This document shows positions 1 through 5,092 of a stretch of DNA of 5,149 bases, piece by piece. The stretch's first letter is position 1, and each line of letters opens with the position of its first letter. Source of the stretch: Bacteroidales bacterium (GTDB lineage Bacteria; Bacteroidota; Bacteroidia; Bacteroidales; UBA4181); NCBI GenBank assembly GCA_031287245.1, contig JAITTD010000073.1:1-5149 (forward strand). The letters run 5' to 3'. Position numbers and translations under genes: made by a program. Below the pieces are notes generated by a model, which did not search any database, was not told where the DNA came from, and saw only the letters and a list, made by a program, of their open reading frames with translations.

Positions 1-146
1 TCAGTAAACGTATGGCGTTGAGAAAAATGGACGGATTGAAACAAGACAGCATCAATCTTAAATCAGATTGGCACAATGTAGGAATGGATTTAAAAAATGC
101 GTATGGAAAAGCAATTGCCAATCCTCACTCCTTTCTACGGTTTTAA
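1..146 (+). CDS. C-terminal fragment of an unrecognised protein (5' end outside the window)
   Basis: The frame beginning at base 3 is open from the window edge to a TAA at 144-146 and gives 47 residues ending in ANPHSFLRF. The other two plus frames hit stops early (TAA at 3-5, TGA at 19-21), and the peptide has an ordinary charged and hydrophobic mix (KSDWHNVGMDLKNAYGKAI), so a truncated real gene is more likely than chance. An internal ATG at 12 could instead start a 44-residue small protein, but no promoter or leader is visible. I do not recognise the family. The end looks soluble and probably helical, with no membrane segment or cysteine. Its last 12 bp overlap the 3' end of the minus-strand ATPase gene, so the two genes converge without any space for a terminator. 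Confidence 0.5.
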   Translation, partial: SKRMALRKMDGLKQDSINLKSDWHNVGMDLKNAYGKAIANPHSFLRF

Positions 147-1409
147 ACAACCCACCGGCACAACATATACCCCGTCTTCTCGCTGAAAAGCATAGTCGCC
201 TGTAGCGGTTAGAACCATTAGAAAAGCGTTTTTTTTCATTCGAGCAGTATCTATTTTATTTGCCAAAGTTTTCAGTGTTGTGGCGGCATATTCGATGGCA
301 TCGTTGCCGCCGAGTTTTATTTCAATAAGACCATACGATCCATTTCTCAGATGAAGTACCGCATCACATTCAAGCCCGTCTTTGTCGCGATAGTGATACA
401 CTTGCCCGTCCAAAGCATCGGCATAAACCCGTAAATCGCGCACACAAAGCGTTTCAAACATCAATCCGAATGTTTCAAGGTCGTTGAGCAAATCTTTTGG
501 TCCAAGACCCAGTGCGGCAACCGCAATCGAAGGGTCAACAAAATAGCGGGTATCGCTGGTGCGAATGGCAGTTTTGCTGCGCAGATTAGGATTCCATGCA
601 GGCATATCTTCGATAACAAAAATCTTTTTCAAGGCATCAATATACGACAGCACCGTTTTGTCGGCAAGCGTCTCGTCATCGTTCACTGCCATATCTTGTC
701 GAATGACACTGATACTCGTTTGGCTGCCTTGATTTCGGGCATAAGATCGCATCAGCAGTTTCGCCCGTTCAGGATTGCGCACCGTATCATCCACTCGCGA
801 AATATCTGATTTTACCACCGCATCGTAGTAGTTATACACGTGACGAAGCGCTGCCCGCTCCGTTTTATCTGTGGCGCTTGGCCATCCGCCGCGACAAGTC
901 AGGAACGCAATATCATTGAGAGAGAGTTTGTTGTACCCTTCAATTCGGATATTGTCGTCAAAAAGCGCCTCTAAACTGACCTCTCCCGACGATTCTCTTG
1001 ATTCCCACAGCGACATCGGACGCATTGTTATCCACGCGAAACGTCCCGTGCCGCTATGGGAAATATCATCGTTAGCAACCGGAACGGCAGAGCCTGTAAG
1101 AATAAACTGCCCTTCGGCATTGCGGCGGTCAACTTCAAAACGAATGGCATCCCACAGTTGCGGGGCAAGTTGCCACTCATCAAGCAGTCGCGGACACTCG
1201 CCTGTCAGGAGCATTTTTACATTCAGATTGGCTAACTGCAAATACAGTTTTTTCTTTTCCGGATCAGCCATATACAGCGTAGATTTTGCTTGCTGTTCGG
1301 CGGTGGTGGTTTTACCGCAATATTTTGGACCTTCCACCAACACTGCACCAGCCTCTTCTAATCTGTATTCCAGCAGTTTATCTGCAATACGGTATTTATA
1401 TTCTTTCAT
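135..1409 (-). CDS. AAA_14/DUF4143 family ATPase (ATPase 1)
   Basis: This is a 424-residue cytosolic P-loop ATPase of the AAA_14 plus DUF4143 type. Walker A is GPKYCGKTT (residues 27-35), Walker B is RLLDEWQ (74-80), a sensor-like LTGS lies at 104-107 and a probable arginine finger at TGR (121-123). The middle part (about 185-300) has the family's YNYYDAVVKSDISRVD segment and a probable winged-helix region. The C-terminal part matches the PD-(D/E)XK-like fold of DUF4143 proteins: YRDKDGLECDAV (340-351, with E347 and D349) followed by IEIK (362-365, with E363 and K365). Length is normal for the family and all ATPase motifs are intact. The start is the ATG at 1409: an in-frame TTG at 1436 would add nine residues but lies inside the predicted -7 box. 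The cellular role of this family is not established; ATP-driven DNA binding or regulation is an inference from the folds. The gene lies 99 bp downstream of the PHP gene on the same strand but appears to have its own promoter. Confidence 0.93.
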   Translation of the reverse strand: MKEYKYRIADKLLEYRLEEAGAVLVEGPKYCGKTTTAEQQAKSTLYMADPEKKKLYLQLANLNVKMLLTGECPRLLDEWQLAPQLWDAIRFEVDRRNAEGQFILTGSAVPVANDDISHSGTGRFAWITMRPMSLWESRESSGEVSLEALFDDNIRIEGYNKLSLNDIAFLTCRGGWPSATDKTERAALRHVYNYYDAVVKSDISRVDDTVRNPERAKLLMRSYARNQGSQTSISVIRQDMAVNDDETLADKTVLSYIDALKKIFVIEDMPAWNPNLRSKTAIRTSDTRYFVDPSIAVAALGLGPKDLLNDLETFGLMFETLCVRDLRVYADALDGQVYHYRDKDGLECDAVLHLRNGSYGLIEIKLGGNDAIEYAATTLKTLANKIDTARMKKNAFLMVLTATGDYAFQREDGVYVVPVGCLKP

Positions 1410-1433
1410 CGCATTACTTATTTTTTGTGCTGG

Positions 1434-1441
1434 CAAAGATA
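1434..1441 (-). promoter_or_regulatory. Bacteroides-type -7 box for ATPase 1
   Basis: Read on the minus strand, this is TATCTTTG, a perfect match to the Bacteroidota -7 consensus TAnnTTTG, and it sits in the context TGTATCTTTGC, the same 11-mer found before ATPase 2. Transcription should begin a few bases downstream, near 1430, leaving a leader of roughly 20 nt (A-rich, AAAAAATAAG) before the ATG at 1409. The position 19 nt upstream reads AGG instead of TTG, so the -33 element is poor. That fits a weak or regulated promoter. Confidence 0.65.
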
Positions 1442-1453
1442 CAAAACAATTTT

Positions 1454-1494
1454 CAAATTACCTAATTTGGCGATGTTTTACTACCTAATTTGGC
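1454..1494. promoter_or_regulatory. Operator-like dyad plus 13-bp direct repeat upstream of ATPase 1
   Basis: Bases 1454-1469 read CAAATTACCTAATTTG, a perfect 7-bp inverted repeat around a CC centre. Its right half lies within TACCTAATTTGGC (1459-1471), which is repeated exactly at 1482-1494, a 23-bp period or about two helical turns. The dyad covers the -33 region of the ATPase 1 promoter and the second copy lies just upstream, while the -33 element itself is degenerate. This arrangement suits a dimeric regulator with an auxiliary half-site. That the site is bound at all, and by what, is inference; autoregulation by the ATPase or its winged-helix part is one option. The 99-bp gap between 1409 and 1509 holds nothing else that I can identify. 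Confidence 0.5.
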
Positions 1495-1508
1495 ATTTTC
1501 GGGAAAAG

Positions 1509-2573
1509 TCACAGGGGAAAATCGAGGGTCAGGTGTTCGTCCTTTCCTGTGAAACAGTTCAGTACGCTTGCTTTGCCTGTTTTCGGAAGCGTCACGCGCA
1601 CGGTTTTTCCGGCAGGGAATGTTATCTGTTTGTTGTCGAAAGCGATGGTATAGGAGACATCGGAATGGTTGCTCACATCGGTTATGCCCTTTTCTGCCTG
1701 AATTGTTTTCAGTGTCAGCGAGGCTTTCAGCAGTGCGCGAAGGTGTTCGGGGCGTCCTGCTAATTGTCCGTTGAAAAAGGCGGCGCAACGTCCGGCAAAC
1801 AGAGCGTCTTTGATGCCTTTTTCCGTGCGTTCAGAAGCGAAAACCAGCGTCATCGGACGAATTTCTGTTCCGTAAAGTTCCGAAATCGGGGCGTGAATAT
1901 CGGAATTGCCCATAAACGCCAGATTCATGTTTTTACACCAGTCGAAACTTACCGGATAGTATTCAAATTCATTGAATACTTCGACGCCATGGATTTTTTT
2001 CTCCTTGATCAACTGTTCGTGAATGGGATAGAGCGTTGATTTATTGTCGGGCCAGCCCGGATGATTCCACATGATGAAAGCGCCCTGTTCCACGGCGATG
2101 TCTATTGCTTTCAACGGGTCTTCCGTATCCAGAGGATTGGAGTCGGTGAGAAACAAGGCATTCAAGTGTCCCAAGGGTTTGGCACGGGTAATTTCCGCAC
2201 CTTTGATCACGATGATCCCTTTTTCGTCGCCTTTTTGACGGGCGATTTTGTACGCTTCATTGTGGTCGCCCTGCAGGATGTTTTTGCGTGGACGGTGTTC
2301 AAGATGGTCGGTGATGGCAACAGCGTCCAATCCGGTTTGCCAGGCTTCGGTAGCCCGAATCGCAGGCCACACGCTTCCATCGGAAAAAACGGTATGAGTA
2401 TGGAAGTCGCATTTCATGGTATGGTATCCGCCGAAATCGGGGATACGGATCATTTCCCGCGTATTGGATTTGTCCATTTCCGGAAGTTTGTACACATCGG
2501 CGTTCCGTAACTGGGCGTTTGCCGTTAGTGCACACAAAAGAATCAATAAAAAACAGGTTTTAACTTTTAACAT
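1509..2573 (-). CDS. Exported PHP-domain metallo-phosphoesterase, possibly Sb-PDE-like phosphodiesterase
   Basis: This is a 354-residue protein with a clear Sec signal peptide: MLKVK, a hydrophobic core FLLILLCAL, and a type I cleavage site TANA|Q after residue 20. It should act in the periplasm or at the cell surface. The PHP domain follows, with its metal ligands in order: FHTH (H58, H60), TDH (D89, H90), GAEIT (E127), NHPG (H171) and SDIH (D225, H227). The set is complete, so the enzyme is probably an active multi-metal phosphoesterase. The C-terminal 70 residues or so look like a small beta domain. The stretch RIPDFGGYHTMKCDFHTHTV recalls Bacteroidota proteins labelled Sb-PDE family phosphodiesterases, from memory only; the substrate cannot be read from the sequence. 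The start is the ATG at 2573, because it opens the signal peptide; an upstream in-frame TTG at 2627 would bury that peptide behind 18 residues. The gene is divergent from an exported metallophosphoesterase, suggesting a shared phosphoester-degrading role. Confidence 0.9.
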   Translation of the reverse strand: MLKVKTCFLLILLCALTANAQLRNADVYKLPEMDKSNTREMIRIPDFGGYHTMKCDFHTHTVFSDGSVWPAIRATEAWQTGLDAVAITDHLEHRPRKNILQGDHNEAYKIARQKGDEKGIIVIKGAEITRAKPLGHLNALFLTDSNPLDTEDPLKAIDIAVEQGAFIMWNHPGWPDNKSTLYPIHEQLIKEKKIHGVEVFNEFEYYPVSFDWCKNMNLAFMGNSDIHAPISELYGTEIRPMTLVFASERTEKGIKDALFAGRCAAFFNGQLAGRPEHLRALLKASLTLKTIQAEKGITDVSNHSDVSYTIAFDNKQITFPAGKTVRVTLPKTGKASVLNCFTGKDEHLTLDFPL

Positions 2574-2592
2574 GGTGATGATTTTTAAATTT

Positions 2593-2628
2593 TTTGCAAA
2601 TTTCCATAAAAATTTTGAATTTTGCAAA
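2593..2628 (-). promoter_or_regulatory. Tentative promoter for the PHP gene, embedded in twin TTTGCAAA palindromes
   Basis: On the minus strand, TTTG (2628-2625) is followed after 20 nt by GAAATTTG (2604-2597), which matches five of the six fixed positions of the -7 consensus. It would place the transcript start near 2593 and give a leader of about 20 nt before the ATG at 2573. Both TTTG elements lie inside perfect 8-bp palindromes TTTGCAAA (2593-2600 and 2621-2628), spaced 28 bp apart. The DNA is very A/T-rich, so such words can arise by chance, and the spacing is one base off the usual 19. Confidence 0.35.
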
Positions 2629-2644
2629 ATTTTGTATAACTTTG
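2614..2644 (+). promoter_or_regulatory. Bacteroides-type promoter for the exported metallophosphoesterase
   Basis: TTTG (2614-2617), a spacer of exactly 19 nt, and TAACTTTG (2637-2644) form a perfect match to the Bacteroidota -33/-7 consensus. Only 7 nt separate the -7 box from the ATG at 2652, so the predicted transcript would have a leader of about 0-5 nt. The TTTGCAAA palindrome at 2621-2628 lies inside the spacer and overlaps the proposed -33 element of the divergent PHP gene, so the two promoters physically overlap. Three AATTTTG words (2611-2617, 2618-2624, 2628-2634) fill the same stretch. Confidence 0.7.
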
Positions 2645-2651
2645 TCCGATA

Positions 2652-3788
2652 ATGAAACGATTATTCTTTCTCCTGTCAGTAATCAGTGCTTTGTGCGGGC
2701 GGAACATCACCATCTCTCACGGTCCTTATTTGTGCGATATGGCAACCGATGGGCTTACTGTCGTATGGACAACCGACTTGCCGGGACCGTCCTGGGTAGA
2801 AATTGAAAATATCGCTACCGGAGAAAAAACCAGTTATTATGAAACGATAGCCGGAAATATCGTGGCTACCGAAACCTTGCACCGGGTGCACGTCAACAAG
2901 CTGTTGTCCGGCACAAAGTACCGTTACCGGATTTATACCGGAAAAATCGGCTTCAGTCTGGCAAAAAGGTCACTCATTTACAGGGACACCGTTGCAAGCG
3001 ATGATCTTTCATTCACAACATTCAGCGAAAGTAAAAAAGACATTTCATTCCTCGTTTTGAATGATATACACAGTCGCGCCGGTTTCATGCAAAAACTCTG
3101 CAGTCAGGTTAATTTCGGCGCTTTGGATTTTGTTTGCTTCAATGGTGACATGTGGGAATGGTTGCTGGACGAAAAGATGCTCTTTGATGGTTGCATGGAT
3201 GCCGCCGTAGAGATGTTCGCTTCAGAAACGCCCATCGTTTTCAACAGGGGAAACCATGAAACAAGAGGACCTTTTGCCACTTCCGTGCCTGATTATTTTC
3301 CCACCCGCAATGGAACGGTTTACTACCGGTTCAACATCGGCGACATCAGTTTTCTTGTATTGGATTGTGGCGAAGACAAGGAGGACAGCCATCCCGAATA
3401 TTTCAATCTGGCTGCTTTTGATTCCTATCGAGAAGAAGAAGCCCGTTGGTTAGCACAAACGGTGGCGTCTCCCGAATTTCAAAACGCAGCGGCTCGCATT
3501 GTCTTTCTGCACGTTGCACCCGCAGCAGGCACATCTCATGTCAATATGCATCTCCAAGAAACCATTATGCCGATTCTCAACCGGACAGGAATTGACATCA
3601 TGTTTTCGGGTCATACCCATTCTTACGCCTGCAAAGAAGCAGATGCAAAAGCGGCATTCCCAACGGTAATCAACGGCAACAACACTTACCTGTTGTGTAC
3701 CATCAAAGACGGGAAAATCCAAGTGGAGATAAAAGGATTAGCACCTTCCGAAAATCATACGCACGAGTTTCAAATAATTACGAATTAA
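2652..3788 (+). CDS. Exported calcineurin-type metallophosphoesterase with PAP-like N-terminal domain
   Basis: This is a 378-residue protein beginning with a Sec signal peptide (MKRLFFLLSVISALCG); cysteine 15 is not in a good lipobox, so a lipoprotein is unlikely. Residues about 20-125 form a fibronectin-III-like beta domain of the kind found at the N-terminus of purple acid phosphatases (HGPYL, LTVVWTTD, HRVHVNKLLSGTKYRYRI). The catalytic domain has the full calcineurin-type motif series: NDIH (D138, H140), NGD (D166), GNHE (N201, H202), FLHV (H287) and GHTH (H321, H323). The first motif is D-x-H, and GDMWEW lacks the GDxxY tyrosine that gives true purple acid phosphatases their colour, so this is a metallophosphoesterase with PAP-like architecture. 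The substrate is unknown. The ATG at 2652 is the only plausible start, since an in-frame TAA lies at 2637-2639 inside the promoter. It is divergent from the PHP gene. Its last codons and TAA lie within a TTACGAA repeat array. Confidence 0.92.
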   Translation: MKRLFFLLSVISALCGRNITISHGPYLCDMATDGLTVVWTTDLPGPSWVEIENIATGEKTSYYETIAGNIVATETLHRVHVNKLLSGTKYRYRIYTGKIGFSLAKRSLIYRDTVASDDLSFTTFSESKKDISFLVLNDIHSRAGFMQKLCSQVNFGALDFVCFNGDMWEWLLDEKMLFDGCMDAAVEMFASETPIVFNRGNHETRGPFATSVPDYFPTRNGTVYYRFNIGDISFLVLDCGEDKEDSHPEYFNLAAFDSYREEEARWLAQTVASPEFQNAAARIVFLHVAPAAGTSHVNMHLQETIMPILNRTGIDIMFSGHTHSYACKEADAKAAFPTVINGNNTYLLCTIKDGKIQVEIKGLAPSENHTHEFQIITN

Positions 3789-3836
3789 AAATTACGAACT
3801 TGGAAAAATTACGAATTAAAAATTACGAATTACGAA
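3776..3836 (+). repeat. TTACGAA heptamer repeat array
   Basis: Five exact copies of TTACGAA start at 3778, 3792, 3809, 3823 and 3830; the last two are directly tandem with a 7-bp period. A longer 23-bp unit containing two heptamers joined by an A/T-rich linker occurs twice exactly (3776-3798 and 3807-3829), a 31-bp period. The array begins inside the metallophosphoesterase gene: the final codons ATT ACG AAT TAA are repeat sequence. Such arrays are familiar in intergenic DNA of Bacteroidota, but the origin and role of this one cannot be read from the sequence. No terminator-like hairpin with a T-tract was found here. Confidence 0.85.
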
Positions 3837-3839
3837 CCT

Positions 3840-3868
3840 GAAACTTGAAACTTGAAACCCGAAACTTG
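3840..3868 (+). repeat. GAAACTT heptamer tandem array
   Basis: There are four consecutive 7-bp units: GAAACTT, GAAACTT, GAAACCC, GAAACTT, followed by a G. It follows the TTACGAA array after only 3 bp and ends inside the predicted ATPase 2 promoter, where the last unit's TTG (3866-3868) sits at the -33 position. The third unit has diverged at two bases. Confidence 0.85.
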
Positions 3869-3895
3869 ATATATTGAAAATTTCATGTATCTTTG
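3866..3895 (+). promoter_or_regulatory. Bacteroides-type promoter for ATPase 2
   Basis: CTTG gives the -33 TTG at 3866-3868, followed by exactly 19 nt and then TATCTTTG (3888-3895), a perfect -7 match. The start of transcription should fall at about 3899, giving a leader of about 48 nt that begins with the stem-loop at 3897-3929. The -7 context TGTATCTTTGC is identical to that of ATPase 1. Confidence 0.7.
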
Positions 3896-3896
3896 C

Positions 3897-3929
3897 GGAC
3901 AGATTATAAGTTCAACTTGTAATCTGTCC
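3897..3929 (+). promoter_or_regulatory. 16-bp stem-loop/dyad at the predicted transcription start of ATPase 2
   Basis: The arms GGACAGATTATAAGTT (3897-3912) and AACTTGTAATCTGTCC (3914-3929) pair over 16 positions with one U-G wobble (3907 with 3919) around a single central base. In RNA this would be a hairpin with a loop of about 3-5 nt at the very 5' end of the messenger. It is not an intrinsic terminator, because no T-tract follows on either strand. It may be a 5' stabilising hairpin or another leader structure, or, as DNA, an operator overlapping the start site. The sequence does not decide between these. Confidence 0.6.
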
Positions 3930-3946
3930 AAACGTAGATTAATGAT

Positions 3947-5092
3947 ATGATAATAAGAGAATTACACAGTGAAGTTACACGATTATCGCAATCCTTTCGG
4001 GTGGTTGCGATAACGGGACCACGGCAATCAGGCAAAACCACTTTGTGTAAAATGGCTTTCCCGAACTATGTCTATTTCAATCTTGACCGTGTTGATGTGG
4101 TGGAAGAAATTGAAAAATCGCCGGAAGATTTTTTGAAACAATATGGCAAAAATGGTGTTGTGTTGGACGAAGTGCAAAATTATCCTTCACTTTTCCCCTA
4201 CATAAAGGTAGTTGTTGATGAAAATCCGGACTATCGTTTTGTGCTTACCGGCAGCAGCAATTTTTTGTTACTTGCAAAAATTACCGAATCGCTTGCGGGC
4301 AGGGTTGCGCTCACTACATTGTTGCCGCTTTCGTTGTCGGAATTGGGCGAGCACGCCGGTGGCAAGACCGATGATTTGTTATTCAAAGGCGGCTATCCTG
4401 CCATTTGGAGCGATAATATCTTACCACAGGATATAGTTGGAAATTACTACAATACTTATATTGAACGTGATGTAAGACAAATCATTAACATCAAAGACAG
4501 AAGTAAATTTCAGATTTTTATACGTCTGTGTGCCGGTAGAACAGGCTCTGAATTTAACGCCTCTGCATTGTCTAACGAAGTGGGTGTTTCGTATTTAACC
4601 ATTCAGGAATGGTTGAGCGTTCTCGAAGCATCGTATGTCATTTTTCGTTTGCCACCTTTTTTCAAAAATATCGGTAAACGGCTTGTGAAAACGCCCAAAA
4701 TTTATTTCTATGACACGGCATTAGTCTGTTTTTTGCTCGGAATAGAAAAAGCAGAACAATTAAAAACGCACCCATTATACGGGGCAATATTTGAAAATTA
4801 TGTTGTGCTTGAATTTCTGAAAAAACGGTTTAATACAGGCAAAACGAACAATCTTTCCTTCTATCGCGACAAATCGCAAAGGGAAATTGACCTTGTGCAA
4901 GAGTTTGGAAATGAATACCATGCTTATGAAATAAAATCGGCAACCTCTTTTCATTCCGATTTTACAAACAATTTGGAATACCTGAAAAACCTTTTGGGCG
5001 ACAGATTGCTCTCTACAAAGGTTATTTTTGATGGAACCGTAGAATTGAAAACAATCATTAATTTCAGGAATATACATTTAATTGACAGTTGA
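3947..5092 (+). CDS. AAA_14/DUF4143 family ATPase (ATPase 2)
   Basis: This is a 381-residue cytosolic ATPase from a different branch of the same family as ATPase 1. Walker A is GPRQSGKTT (24-32), Walker B VVLDEVQ (71-77), sensor LTGSSN (100-105) and probable arginine finger SLAGR (115-119). The hallmark segment YYNTYIERDVRQIINI (167-182) leads into a winged-helix-like part (about 185-265, with GSEFNASALSNEVGVSYLTI and the KIYFYDTAL motif). The C-terminal PD-(D/E)XK-like domain shows FYRDKSQREIDLV (305-317, with E313 and D315) and YEIKSA (327-332, with E328 and K330). Everything expected for the family is present and the length is normal. The start is the ATG at 3947; an in-frame TAG lies at 3935-3937, so there is no alternative ATG upstream. 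The gene is AT-rich to the eye compared with the two phosphoesterase genes and is bracketed by short-repeat arrays, which would fit insertion as a unit, but this is not proven. Its biological role is unknown. Its last codons and TGA lie within a TTGACA repeat. Confidence 0.94.
   Translation: MIIRELHSEVTRLSQSFRVVAITGPRQSGKTTLCKMAFPNYVYFNLDRVDVVEEIEKSPEDFLKQYGKNGVVLDEVQNYPSLFPYIKVVVDENPDYRFVLTGSSNFLLLAKITESLAGRVALTTLLPLSLSELGEHAGGKTDDLLFKGGYPAIWSDNILPQDIVGNYYNTYIERDVRQIINIKDRSKFQIFIRLCAGRTGSEFNASALSNEVGVSYLTIQEWLSVLEASYVIFRLPPFFKNIGKRLVKTPKIYFYDTALVCFLLGIEKAEQLKTHPLYGAIFENYVVLEFLKKRFNTGKTNNLSFYRDKSQREIDLVQEFGNEYHAYEIKSATSFHSDFTNNLEYLKNLLGDRLLSTKVIFDGTVELKTIINFRNIHLIDS

Noticed and set aside
871..1488. 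205-codon plus-strand open frame antisense to ATPase 1
   Set aside because: It is fully opposite a well-supported gene with intact motifs, is rich in serine and arginine from antisense codons, and resembles no protein family.
2061..2510. 149-codon plus-strand open frame antisense to the PHP gene
   Set aside because: It lies within a gene whose complete metal-ligand set is in the other strand; the peptide is a typical antisense shadow.
2574..2627. N-terminal extension of the PHP protein to a TTG at 2627
   Set aside because: It would place 18 residues before an otherwise ideal signal peptide, and it crosses the likely promoter.
3776..3868. CRISPR array
   Set aside because: The repeats are 7 bp or a 23-bp unit present twice, with no unique spacers of regular length and no cas genes.
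3897..3929. Intrinsic terminator for the metallophosphoesterase
   Set aside because: The stem is strong, but no T-run follows on either strand, and it lies just downstream of a good promoter.
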